64,000 bases of DNA from JBGQOJ01 sp052119585 (GTDB lineage Bacteria > Pseudomonadota > Alphaproteobacteria > Rhodobacterales > Rhodobacteraceae), in NCBI RefSeq assembly GCF_052119585.1, contig NZ_JBGQOJ010000011.1, forward strand, positions 62,001-126,000, given 5' to 3'. Position 1 is the stretch's first letter; each line of letters starts with the position of its first letter. The position numbers were made by a program, and so were the translations under genes. Of this stretch, positions 8,168-16,236 are shown in pieces. The notes below the pieces were generated by a model, which made no database searches, was not told the DNA's origin, and was given only the letters and a program-made list of their open reading frames with translations.

Positions 8168-8980
8168 GTGCGGCATCGGGCAATCTTTATCTCCGACGTT
8201 CATCTTGGCACCTCTGGTTGTCAGGCCGGGATGTTACTGGATTTCCTCGGGGAAAACCGGGCCGACACGATCTACCTGATCGGCGACATCGTCGATGCCT
8301 GGCGGTTGCAGCGCGGCTGGTTCTGGCCGCAAAGCCATAACGACGTCGTTCAGGAACTGTTGGCCCGCGCCAAGGGCGGAACGACGATCTACTACATTCC
8401 CGGCAATCACGACGAGGTGCTGCGCAATTACCTTGGCACGCATTTCGGCGGCGTCGAGGTGATGGAAACCGTGCCGCATGTCACAGCGGACGGCAGGCGG
8501 CTGCTGGTCACCCATGGCGACCAGTTCGATTCCATTGTGGTCAACGCCAAGTGGCTCGCCCATGTCGGTGACCGGGCATATGAATGCGCGCTATGGCTCA
8601 ACACCTGGGTCAACAGGGCCAAACGGCTTTGGGGCGGGCAATACTGGTCGCTGTCCAACTGGGCCAAACAGCAGGTCAAGCAGGCGGTCAATTTCATCAG
8701 CGAATACGAACAGGTCTTGGCCGACGAGGCGCGGCGCAAGGGCTATGACGGCATCGTCTGCGGGCATATCCACCGCGCCTGCATCCGCAAAATCGGCGGG
8801 CTGGACTACATCAACACCGGCGATTGGGTCGAGAGTTGCACCGCAGTCGTGGAGCACATGGACGGCTCGCTGCATCTGATCGACTGGGCCGCAGAAATGC
8901 GCGCACGCGACGCCCTGCCGGCCAATCGCAGGGCCGGACGCCGGAACGGAACCACAGCCAAGGAAAAAGAGGTGGCCTAG
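8168..8980 (+). CDS. plcP: PlcP-type metallophosphoesterase, phospholipase C
   Basis: A 270-residue calcineurin-like phosphoesterase with all metal motifs: SDVHLG (D10, H12), LIGDIVDAW, PGNHDE, THGDQFD and CGHIHRA. It resembles LpxH-type UDP-diacylglucosamine hydrolases, but its length, the WFWPQSHNDVVQ insertion and its place directly before btaA fit PlcP. PlcP releases diacylglycerol from phospholipids during phosphate limitation in rhizobia and marine roseobacters. The gene starts with GTG, the only suitable start in frame before the first motif. The stop is 2 bp before btaA. Confidence 0.8.
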   Translation: MRHRAIFISDVHLGTSGCQAGMLLDFLGENRADTIYLIGDIVDAWRLQRGWFWPQSHNDVVQELLARAKGGTTIYYIPGNHDEVLRNYLGTHFGGVEVMETVPHVTADGRRLLVTHGDQFDSIVVNAKWLAHVGDRAYECALWLNTWVNRAKRLWGGQYWSLSNWAKQQVKQAVNFISEYEQVLADEARRKGYDGIVCGHIHRACIRKIGGLDYINTGDWVESCTAVVEHMDGSLHLIDWAAEMRARDALPANRRAGRRNGTTAKEKEVA

Positions 8981-8982
8981 CC

Positions 8983-10209
8983 ATGATGACCGATACCCCC
9001 GACATCACGCAACAACTGGGCGCAGCCGTTCACCAGAACAGCGCACTGAATGCCACGGGCCTGCTGGAACGGCTGTTTTCCCGCCTGTTCGAATCCCTGG
9101 TCTATGCCCAGATCTGGGAAGACCCCGTTGCCGATATGGCGGCCCTTGACCTTACCCCCGGAGAGCATGTGTTCTGCATCGCGTCGGGCAGTTGCAACGC
9201 GATGTCCTATCTGACGGCGCGGCCCGGCTCGGTCACCGCAGTCGATCTGTCGCCCGCCCATGTGGCGCTGGGACGGCTGAAGATCGCTGCCGCACAGCAT
9301 CTGTCACAGGCGGAATTCTTCGACTTCTTCGGTCGGGCGGACCGCGCCGGAAACTCGGCGGTCTACGACCGTGTGCTTGCACCGCGCCTTGACCCCGAAA
9401 CGCGGGCCTACTGGAACGGGCGAGTGATGGGGCGTCGCCGCATTTCGATGTTCAACCGGGGGTTTTACAAATTCGGATTGCTGGGGCGGTTCCTTGGCCT
9501 TGTCCATTTTGCATCATGGCTGGGCGGGCTGGATTACGCCCCGCTTCTGGCGGCTCAAACGCCAGAGGAGCAAAAGCGGTTCTTCGATACACGCATCGCG
9601 CCGCTGCTGGATGCGGGTCCGGTGCGGTGGCTGGTGCGGCGGCGCGCGTCGCTGTTCGGGCTGGGCATTCCGCCCGCGCAATACGACAAACTTGCAGCCG
9701 ACGGCGGGGGCGACGTCTTGCCGGTTCTGAAAGAGCGGGTCCGCAAACTTGCCTGTGATTTCCCGATCCACCAGAACTACTTTGCCTGGCAGGCCTTCAA
9801 CCGCGCCTACGAACCGGGAACGTCGCAGTCGCTGCCGCCCTATCTGGAGCCGCAGAATTTCGAAACGATCGCCACGGGGGCCGCCCGCGTGTCGGTGGTG
9901 AACCGCTCGATGACCGACCTGCTGGCAGAGCGCGACGCCGCGTCGCTGGACGCTTATGTTTTGCTGGATGCGCAGGACTGGATGACGGGCGCGCAACTGA
10001 ACGCGCTGTGGGATCAGATCACCCGCACGGCACAGCCGGGGGCGCGGGTCATCTTTCGCACCGGTGGGGCCGATGACATCCTGCCGGGCAAGGTTGCGCC
10101 CTTGCTGCTGGACCGCTGGGGCTATGACCGCGACGCATCGGAAACCGGCTTTGCGCAGGACCGGTCGGCGATCTACGGTGGTTTCCACCTCTACCGTTTT
10201 CAGGGATAG
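8983..10209 (+). CDS. btaA: diacylglycerol 3-amino-3-carboxypropyltransferase BtaA (DUF3419)
   Basis: A 408-residue DUF3419 protein. The N-terminal region contains the family stretch YAQIWEDPVADMAAL followed by the S-adenosylmethionine pocket HVFCIASGSCNAMSYL and VTAVDLSPAHVALGRLK. BtaA moves the aminocarboxypropyl group of S-adenosylmethionine onto diacylglycerol, the first step of betaine-lipid (DGTS) synthesis. It starts 2 bp after plcP, whose product supplies the diacylglycerol substrate, and is followed 5 bp later by btaB. Confidence 0.9.
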   Translation: MMTDTPDITQQLGAAVHQNSALNATGLLERLFSRLFESLVYAQIWEDPVADMAALDLTPGEHVFCIASGSCNAMSYLTARPGSVTAVDLSPAHVALGRLKIAAAQHLSQAEFFDFFGRADRAGNSAVYDRVLAPRLDPETRAYWNGRVMGRRRISMFNRGFYKFGLLGRFLGLVHFASWLGGLDYAPLLAAQTPEEQKRFFDTRIAPLLDAGPVRWLVRRRASLFGLGIPPAQYDKLAADGGGDVLPVLKERVRKLACDFPIHQNYFAWQAFNRAYEPGTSQSLPPYLEPQNFETIATGAARVSVVNRSMTDLLAERDAASLDAYVLLDAQDWMTGAQLNALWDQITRTAQPGARVIFRTGGADDILPGKVAPLLLDRWGYDRDASETGFAQDRSAIYGGFHLYRFQG

Positions 10210-10214
10210 CGACA

Positions 10215-10883
10215 ATGGTCGATACCGTCTCGCATGCCGAACTGATGGACCGCACCTATCGCTATCAGCGGTGGGTCTACGATATCACGCGGCGCTATTA
10301 TCTGTTGGGCCGCGATAGGCTGGTTGCCGATCTGGCACCGCCGCCGCGCGGGCGGGTGCTGGACATCGCCTGTGGCACAGGCCGCAACCTTGCGCGGATT
10401 TCGCGAAAATATCCGGGATGCGCCCTGTTCGGTCTGGATATCTCGCACCAGATGCTGCTGTCCGCCGGGGCAAAGCTGGGCGGTCGCGCACAGCTGGCCC
10501 GTGCCGATGCCTGCGATTTCGACGGAGAGGCGCTGTTCGGGGCGGGCGGATTCGATCGCGTCGTGCTGTCTTACAGCCTGTCGATGATCCCCGACTGGGA
10601 CCGCGCCCTGCGCCTGGCCGCAACGCAATTGCGCCCCGGAGGAGAACTGCATGTGGTGGATTTCGGCGACCAAAGCCGCCTGCCGCGCTGGTTCCGGCGG
10701 GCGTTGCACCGCTGGCTGGCGCGGTTCCATGTGGCACCACGGGCCGACCTGCACCCGCGGATGCAGGCGCTGGCGGACGAACAGGGGCTGACATTGCGGT
10801 TTCAGCACCTCTATCTGGATTACGCCCGATACGGCGTCCTGAGCCGGTCCTGCGCATCTATTGACCTTGCCGGACAACCTTGA
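10215..10883 (+). CDS. btaB: BtaB S-adenosylmethionine methyltransferase for betaine lipid
   Basis: A 222-residue class I methyltransferase with motif I VLDIACGTGRN (48-58), an acidic residue in LFGLDISHQM and a post-motif DRVVLSYSLSMIPDW. The N-terminal YRYQRWVYDITRRYYLLGRD is typical of BtaB. The enzyme methylates the amino group of the BtaA product three times to give diacylglyceryl-trimethylhomoserine. Position immediately after btaA decides the assignment over a generic methyltransferase. Confidence 0.88.
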   Translation: MVDTVSHAELMDRTYRYQRWVYDITRRYYLLGRDRLVADLAPPPRGRVLDIACGTGRNLARISRKYPGCALFGLDISHQMLLSAGAKLGGRAQLARADACDFDGEALFGAGGFDRVVLSYSLSMIPDWDRALRLAATQLRPGGELHVVDFGDQSRLPRWFRRALHRWLARFHVAPRADLHPRMQALADEQGLTLRFQHLYLDYARYGVLSRSCASIDLAGQP

Positions 10884-10957
10884 CTGTCCCAAAAGTCCGG
10901 CAATCCGCACAAGGGATAAGGGTGACGCAAGACGGCAAGGCGTTCAATTCGAAACGC

Positions 10958-10982
10958 AAAAAGCCGCGCTACAAAGCGCGGC
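10958..10982 (-). terminator. rho-independent terminator after rpmG
   Basis: Perfect 8-bp GC stem GCCGCGCT/AGCGCGGC with loop ACAA, followed on the minus strand by five T residues. It lies 30 bp after the rpmG stop and about 75 bp past the convergent btaB stop. Confidence 0.87.
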
Positions 10983-11011
10983 CTGAAGCTGTATCATGCA
11001 AGCCGTCTGGC

Positions 11012-11179
11012 TTACTTGATTTTGCCTTCTTTGTATTCCACGTGCTTGCGCACAACGGGGTCATACTTTTTCACGACCATTTTTTCGGTCATGGTACGGG
11101 CATTCTTTTTGGTCACATAGAAGTGGCCGGTATCCGCGGTGGAGTTCAGGCGGATTTTGATCGTGGTCGGTTTAGCCAT
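11012..11179 (-). CDS. rpmG: 50S ribosomal protein L33
   Basis: A 55-residue basic protein that begins MAKPTTIKIRLNSTADTGHF and continues YVTKKNARTM, the alphaproteobacterial L33 sequence, ending VEYKEGKIK. L33 is a small protein of the large ribosomal subunit near the E site. This form lacks the cysteine pairs of zinc-binding L33. A GGAGCCC ribosome-binding site precedes the ATG and a strong terminator follows the stop. Confidence 0.96.
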   Translation of the reverse strand: MAKPTTIKIRLNSTADTGHFYVTKKNARTMTEKMVVKKYDPVVRKHVEYKEGKIK

Positions 11180-11271
11180 AACTGGGCTCCTCTACGTGGC
11201 GACCAAGGCCGCTCGTGTAATCTCGTGAACCCGCCTTTTACTTGGCCCAACAGCCGAGTCAACAGGTATTC

Positions 11272-11678
11272 AAGTGCGCGGACGGCCTATAAGCCGGATT
11301 TTGTCCAAGGTGTTGCCACCTCTGGGCGATCATTCCTCTACCCCTGCTGTTACCAACAGGATCCAGCTGCCAACCCGGACCTCTGGGCTGAAGCAGCCCT
11401 GGGGCTTGCGCCCCGCGAGGTCCCTATTTGGCATTGCTCCAGGTGGGGCTTGCCGTGCCGGTTCTGTTGCCAGTCCCGCGGTGGGCTCTTACCCCACCGT
11501 TTCACCCTGACCCGTTCAAAGTCTCCATTGGCGAACCTCTGGTTCGAACGGGCGGTTTGTTTTCTGTGGCGCTTTCCCTTGGGTTACCCCAGCCGGGCGT
11601 TACCCGGCACCTTTGCTTCATGGAGTCCGGACTTTCCTCGGATGTTGCCACCCGCGATCACCCAGCCATCCGCGCAAA
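11272..11678 (-). ncRNA. rnpB: RNase P RNA (type A)
   Basis: The catalytic RNA of RNase P, which matures tRNA 5' ends. The ends define it: helix P1 pairs TGCGCGGATGGC (5', 11676-11665) with GCCGTCCGCGCA (3', 11286-11275). The conserved core GAGGAAAGTCCGGACTCCAT follows at about 11620-11640, and the 3' part reads ACAAAATCCGGCTTATAGG. The exact termini are estimated from the extent of P1. The neighbouring amidase gene ends only a few bases from its 5' end on the same strand. Confidence 0.95.
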
Positions 11679-11684
11679 GTTGAC

Positions 11685-12371
11685 TTAGGCGCTTGGCGCG
11701 CGCGGGTCAACGGGGAAGGCGTGCGCAAGGGCCAGCATCAACCCCATATCCGCCGCGTCCAGCGGGCCGGTCGCAAAGGGACGAAAGCGCAGGCGCAGCG
11801 CTTGCAGCACAAGGGCGGGATCAGTGCTGTATGTATAGCCGAACGCACGGGCGGCGGCCACGAACGCCACCTGATCGGGGGCGGCCTGCGCTGCGGCGTC
11901 TGTCGCGGGCCAGACCGACAGGCCCTGCCGCGCCAGCCTGCGCCAGTCAAAGCGCGGGCCGGGGTCGATCTTGCGCCCGGGCGCCATATCGGAATGGCCG
12001 ATGACGCGTTCGGGCGGGATGCGCCAGCGGGCCATGATACCCCGCATCAGTGCCTCCAGCGCGTCCATCTGCGCCGCGCTGAAGGGGGTGTTGCCCATAT
12101 TGGCCATCTCTATCCCGATCGAGCGGGAATTGATGTCTGTGACGCCGCCCCACGCCCCCGCCCCCGCATGCCACGCCCGCAGGTCTTCGGGCACCAAAGG
12201 CAGAACAGTGCCCTGTTCGGAAATCAGATAATGCGCGGACACCTCGAATGCGGGATCGCAGAGGCGGTCTTTTGCCTCTGCGGTGCTGGCCATCGCGGTA
12301 TAGTGAAGGACGATCAGGTCCGGCACGGCCCTGTCCCTGCGGGGACCGCAGTTCGGCGAGACCTGCTGCAC
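11685..12371 (-). CDS. N-acetylmuramoyl-L-alanine amidase (AmpD-like)
   Basis: A 228-residue zinc amidase of the amidase_2/PGRP fold. Zinc and catalytic motifs are in order: LIVLHYTAM (His23), HYLISEQG, WHAGAGAWGG, NSRSIGIEMAN (Glu), and GHSDMAPGRKIDPG (His and Asp). This order is that of AmpD, which releases the stem peptide from anhydro-muropeptides during cell-wall recycling. No signal peptide is seen, consistent with a cytoplasmic AmpD. The start is GTG, 3 bp after the stop of the upstream lipoprotein gene, implying coupled translation. Confidence 0.85.
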   Translation of the reverse strand: MQQVSPNCGPRRDRAVPDLIVLHYTAMASTAEAKDRLCDPAFEVSAHYLISEQGTVLPLVPEDLRAWHAGAGAWGGVTDINSRSIGIEMANMGNTPFSAAQMDALEALMRGIMARWRIPPERVIGHSDMAPGRKIDPGPRFDWRRLARQGLSVWPATDAAAQAAPDQVAFVAAARAFGYTYSTDPALVLQALRLRFRPFATGPLDAADMGLMLALAHAFPVDPRAPSA

Positions 12372-12374
12372 GCG

Positions 12375-13061
12375 TTACTTTTTCGCGTTGCGAAAGGGTT
12401 GCGGATCCCATGAGCAGGCAAATCCGTCGCCGTCGGGGTCCACGCCAATGCGGTCCCGTTTCGGCCCGCCCGCATCCAGAAACGCGATCTGCGCCAGATC
12501 GGGGGCCGCAAATTTCGCACAGGCGCGGTTGTAACGCCCCTCGGTCAGCAGGCCGAAGCGTTTGTAGATCGTCTCGCCGACACGGTTTGTGCTGCTCAGG
12601 GCGAATTCGACGATATTGGACCCGGTGGTGCCGCTGCGGGTCGGCACGGCTGTTGGTGCGATTTCCTGATATTGAGCGCGGTTCTCGGCGATGCGCTCGC
12701 GGTCGCTCTCGATTGATTCGCGGCCTGTGACGGCTTTGAAATCCTGCTCGTCCGAGATGCCGGAGTTGTCGGACGCCGCGACCGGAGCCGCAGCAGTCGC
12801 CGCTGGCTGGGTGTCGGCGGGGGTTTGCGTGCCCAGCACCGCCATGGCCTCCTGCCCGAGCGTCCGGGGGGCCGCGTCGGTTTGCGCTGTCGCGATGGGC
12901 ATGGGCGCGCCGGGGCCGGCGTTCAGCGCCTCGTCGCGCTGCGCCCGCCGCGCCTCGTAGTCGGTATAGCTTTCGAACCCGACACCCGCGCCGGAATCCG
13001 GCACATTGGGTTGGCAGGCAGCAAGTAGGCCAAGACAAACAACCGACAGCACAATCCGCAT
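12375..13061 (-). CDS. lipoprotein with C-terminal excalibur-like calcium motif
   Basis: A 228-residue protein with a lipoprotein signal (LLAAC, Cys16), then about 130 residues of low-complexity Ala/Pro/Thr/Gln sequence. The conserved C-terminal domain ends DRIGVDPDGDGFACSWDP, an EF-hand-like DxDxDG loop of the excalibur type usually found on surface proteins. The C-terminal part also contains AEGRYNRACAKFAA-like sequence. The start at MRIVLSVV follows AAAGGGG. It is co-transcribed with the amidase downstream, suggesting a cell-envelope role; the function is unknown. Confidence 0.72.
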   Translation of the reverse strand: MRIVLSVVCLGLLAACQPNVPDSGAGVGFESYTDYEARRAQRDEALNAGPGAPMPIATAQTDAAPRTLGQEAMAVLGTQTPADTQPAATAAAPVAASDNSGISDEQDFKAVTGRESIESDRERIAENRAQYQEIAPTAVPTRSGTTGSNIVEFALSSTNRVGETIYKRFGLLTEGRYNRACAKFAAPDLAQIAFLDAGGPKRDRIGVDPDGDGFACSWDPQPFRNAKK

Positions 13062-13095
13062 GGGATGCCCCTTTAAAAACGCATTTCGGCGCTGG

Positions 13096-14586
13096 TTACC
13101 ACCATTTCGCCGGTTTGGAAACAAACCCTGCGGCCTGCTCCAGCACATGCGCGAGATTCAGCAGATCGCCCTCTTCCCAAGGGCGACCGATCAATTGCAG
13201 GCCCAGCGGCAGCCCCTGCGCGTCGGTTCCGGCGGGCACAGAAATGCCCGGCAGACCCGCAAGGTTGACCGTGACCGTGAACACGTCGTTCAGATACATC
13301 TGCACCGGATCGGCGTTCTTCATCTCGCCCAGCCCAAAGGCCGCCGAGGGGGTCGCGGGCGTCAGGATCGCGTCGACGCCCAGCGCGAAGGCATCCTCGA
13401 AATCCTTTTTGATCAGGGTGCGCACTCGCTGCGCGCGGCGATAGTAGGCGTCATAGAAACCGGCGGACAGCACATAGGTGCCGATCATGATGCGGCGCTG
13501 CACCTCCGCGCCAAAGCCTTCGGCGCGGGTTTTCTCGTACATCTCTGTGATGCCGTCGCCTGCGGCCAGCTTGGCGCGGTGGCCGTAGCGCACCCCGTCA
13601 TAGCGGGCAAGGTTGCTGGAGGCCTCGGCGGGGGCGATCACATAGTAGGCCGGCAGCGCGTATCTGGTGTGCGGCAGGCTGATGTCGACCACCTTGGCGC
13701 CTGCGTCCCTCAGCATGGCGGTGCCGTCATCCCACAGCTTTGCAATCTCGGACGGCATGCCGTCCATGCGGTATTCCTTGGGGATACCGATGGTTTTGCC
13801 TCGGATGTCGCCAGTCAGCGCCGCCTCGAAGTCGGGAACGGGCAGGTCGGAACTGGTGCTGTCCTTGGGGTCGTGGCTGGCCATCGCGCCCAGCATGATC
13901 GCCGCGTCGCGCACGGTTTTGGTCATCGGCCCCGCCTGATCCAGACTGGACGCATAGGCGACAACGCCCCAACGAGAGCAACGCCCGTAGGTCGGCTTTA
14001 TCCCCACGATGCCGGTAAAGGCGGCGGGCTGGCGAATAGACCCGCCGGTGTCGGTGCCGGTCGCCGCAAGGCACAGATCGGCGGCAACAGCGGCGGCAGA
14101 CCCGCCCGACGACCCGCCCGGGGTCAGCGCCACGTCAGAGCCGGTGCGGCGCCACGGGCTGACCGCATCGCCATAGGTCGAGGTTTCGTTGCTGGAGCCC
14201 ATGGCGAATTCGTCCATGTTCAGCTTGCCCAGCATGACCGCGCCCGCATCCCACAGGTTCTGGCTGACGGTTGATTCGTATTCCGGCCTGAACCCGTTCA
14301 GAATGGCAGACCCCGCCTGCGATGCGACACCCTTGGTGCAGAACAGGTCTTTCATGCCGATCGGAATGCCGCACATATCGGGCGCGTCCCCGGCCGCGAT
14401 CCGCTTGTCGGCGGCTTTTGCCTGCGCCAGCGCGATGTCGGGGGTGTGGTGCACAAAGGCGTTCAGCTTGCCCGATGTGACGGTTTCGGCAAGGCAGGCC
14501 TCTGTCAGCTCTACGGAAGTGATGTCCCCGGCGCGCAGCTTGTTGCGGGCATCGGCAATGGTCAGTTTATTCAGTGCGGTCATCAT
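13096..14586 (-). CDS. gatA: aspartyl/glutamyl-tRNA amidotransferase subunit A
   Basis: A 496-residue amidase-signature enzyme with the Ser-cisSer-Lys triad: Lys in IPIGMKDLFCTKG and the serine-rich TPGGSSGGSAAAVAADLC. It also has the GatA-typical STYGDAVSPWRRT and DTGGSIRQPAAF. It releases ammonia from glutamine for transamidation of misacylated Glu-tRNA(Gln) or Asp-tRNA(Asn). The start ATG overlaps the gatC stop by 4 bp (ATGA). gatB is not in this window. Confidence 0.95.
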   Translation of the reverse strand: MMTALNKLTIADARNKLRAGDITSVELTEACLAETVTSGKLNAFVHHTPDIALAQAKAADKRIAAGDAPDMCGIPIGMKDLFCTKGVASQAGSAILNGFRPEYESTVSQNLWDAGAVMLGKLNMDEFAMGSSNETSTYGDAVSPWRRTGSDVALTPGGSSGGSAAAVAADLCLAATGTDTGGSIRQPAAFTGIVGIKPTYGRCSRWGVVAYASSLDQAGPMTKTVRDAAIMLGAMASHDPKDSTSSDLPVPDFEAALTGDIRGKTIGIPKEYRMDGMPSEIAKLWDDGTAMLRDAGAKVVDISLPHTRYALPAYYVIAPAEASSNLARYDGVRYGHRAKLAAGDGITEMYEKTRAEGFGAEVQRRIMIGTYVLSAGFYDAYYRRAQRVRTLIKKDFEDAFALGVDAILTPATPSAAFGLGEMKNADPVQMYLNDVFTVTVNLAGLPGISVPAGTDAQGLPLGLQLIGRPWEEGDLLNLAHVLEQAAGFVSKPAKWW

Positions 14587-14870
14587 TCCACCACCTTCGG
14601 CACAGCAAAGAAACCTTCGCGCGCATCGGGCGCGTTCGACAGGACGGCGGCCTGCTGGTTGCCGTCGGTGACGTCGTCCGCGCGCCGTTTCAGGCGCATC
14701 GGCGTGACAGAGGTCATCGGCTCGATGCCCTCGACGTCCACTTCGTTCAGCTGCTCCATAAAGCCGAGGATATTCGAAAGCTCTGCCGCCAATGCGGGCA
14801 AAGCGGCCTCTTCTACCTTGATGCGGGCCAGTTTTGCCACGCGGCGGGCGGTGTCCGTGTCGATCGACAT
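14583..14870 (-). CDS. gatC: aspartyl/glutamyl-tRNA amidotransferase subunit C
   Basis: A 95-residue GatC: MSIDTDTARRVAKLARIKVE, then ELSNILGFMEQLNEVDVEGI and a C-terminal DAREGFFAVPKVVE. GatC is the small belt subunit that stabilises GatA on GatB. Two consecutive ATGs follow GGAG; I chose the second (7-base spacing), and the first is only one residue longer. It overlaps gatA by 4 bp, giving a gatCA operon. Confidence 0.95.
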   Translation of the reverse strand: MSIDTDTARRVAKLARIKVEEAALPALAAELSNILGFMEQLNEVDVEGIEPMTSVTPMRLKRRADDVTDGNQQAAVLSNAPDAREGFFAVPKVVE

Positions 14871-15002
14871 CATATGTCTCCGTTCTATTTGACCTGCGTT
14901 TACCGCCCGCACGGGTTGGCTGCAAGCGTCTGGCGCAGGATCGCACGTGACACCGGCCATTTACGCGCTACCCTGTTGACCGAATGGCTGATGGAGGCAC
15001 AT

Positions 15003-15695
15003 ATGAAAATCACATGGCTTGGACATTCCGGTTTCCGGATCGAGATCGCGGATCAGGTTCTGCTGCTCGACCCATGGATGACCGGCAACCCGATGTTCCC
15101 CGCCGGCAACCGCGCCGAGGCGATCCGCGGGGCCACCCATATCCTGCTGACCCACGGGCACGGCGACCACACCGGCGACAGTCTGGCGATTGCAAGGGAA
15201 CTGGATATCCCCGTGGTCGGGATTTATGACCTGATGAGCTGGTGGGAAGCCAAAGAGGGCATCAAGACCGTCGGCTTCAACAAGGGCGGCACGGTCAAGT
15301 TGGGGCAAGTGTCGGTGACGTTGGTCAACGCGGTGCATTCGTCATCTGTCGGGTCCGACAACGGCCCGGTCTATGCCGGATCGGAGGCGGGTTTCATGAT
15401 TTCGGGCGAAGGCCACACGATCTATGCCACCGGCGACACCGATGTCATGGCCGACATGAAGGTGTTCAACGACCTGCACGCCCCCGACATCGGCATTCTG
15501 TGCGCCGGCGGGCATTTCACCATGGATATGCGGCGCGCGGCCTATGCGGCCAAGACATTCTTCAACTTCAAGACGGTGATTCCCTGCCACTACCGGACCT
15601 TTCCGCTGCTGGAGCAATCGGCGGACCTGCTGAAGGCAGAGTTGGCGGGGGTAGACGTGATCGAGCCGCAGGTGATGCAGCCGATTTCGATCTGA
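15003..15695 (+). CDS. UPF0173 metal-dependent hydrolase
   Basis: A 230-residue metallo-beta-lactamase-fold protein. It has the short N-terminal MKITWLGHSGFRIE, the metal motif THGHGDHTGD, and later YATGDTDVMADM, CAGGHFTMD and IPCHYRTFPLLEQ. This pattern is the UPF0173 (YtkL-like) family, whose substrate is unknown. GGAGG lies 6 bases before the ATG. Divergent from gatC and convergent with tadA. Confidence 0.88.
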   Translation: MKITWLGHSGFRIEIADQVLLLDPWMTGNPMFPAGNRAEAIRGATHILLTHGHGDHTGDSLAIARELDIPVVGIYDLMSWWEAKEGIKTVGFNKGGTVKLGQVSVTLVNAVHSSSVGSDNGPVYAGSEAGFMISGEGHTIYATGDTDVMADMKVFNDLHAPDIGILCAGGHFTMDMRRAAYAAKTFFNFKTVIPCHYRTFPLLEQSADLLKAELAGVDVIEPQVMQPISI

Positions 15696-15708
15696 CGGCG
15701 GTCCGCCC

Positions 15709-16167
15709 TTAGCCCAGGCGGCGGTTCGCAAAAAACTGTTTGAGAATCGCTGCGGACTCTGCGCCCGCGATGCCGTCATAGACCTCTGGCACATGATGGC
15801 ATTGCGGGTGCTCGAATATTCTTGGCCCCCCTTCGACCCCGCCTGATTTCGGGTCCGAAGCGCCATAGTAAAGCCGCGCGATGCGGGCGGCGGACATTGC
15901 CGTGGCGCACATCGCGCAGGGTTCCAGCGTCACATAAAGCACATAACCCGGCAAACGTTCCGACCCGGCCGCGGCGCAGGCGGCGCGAATGACCAGGATT
16001 TCGGCATGTGCCGTCGGATCGTTCAGTTCCCGCGTCCGGTTTCCCGCTTGTGCTGCGATCTGCCCCCCCGGCGCGACAAGGACCGCGCCCACAGGCACCT
16101 CGCCCCGCAGGGCAGCGGCGCGGGCCTCTTGCAGGGCGATATGCATGTAGCTGGTGAATTGGGTCAT
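15709..16167 (-). CDS. tadA: tRNA-specific adenosine deaminase
   Basis: A 152-residue zinc deaminase with NDPTAHAEILVIRAA (ligand His54, proton-shuttle Glu56) and TLEPCAMCATAMSAARI (Cys84, Cys87). It converts adenosine-34 of tRNA-Arg(ACG) to inosine. The start at MTQFTSYMH matches the usual N-terminus; the frame stays open far upstream but that part is antisense to rluB. It converges on the UPF0173 gene with 13 bp between stops. Confidence 0.93.
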   Translation of the reverse strand: MTQFTSYMHIALQEARAAALRGEVPVGAVLVAPGGQIAAQAGNRTRELNDPTAHAEILVIRAACAAAGSERLPGYVLYVTLEPCAMCATAMSAARIARLYYGASDPKSGGVEGGPRIFEHPQCHHVPEVYDGIAGAESAAILKQFFANRRLG

Positions 16168-16236
16168 GAAACGGGTGTGCCCAATCCATGCGCCCTTGCC
16201 AAGCCGCTTTCTATTTCCCGCAACCCGCGCTATGCG

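Noticed and set aside
13006..14274. 422-codon open frame on the plus strand
   Set aside because: Antisense to gatA and the lipoprotein gene; the translation is arginine/histidine-rich with no family resemblance.
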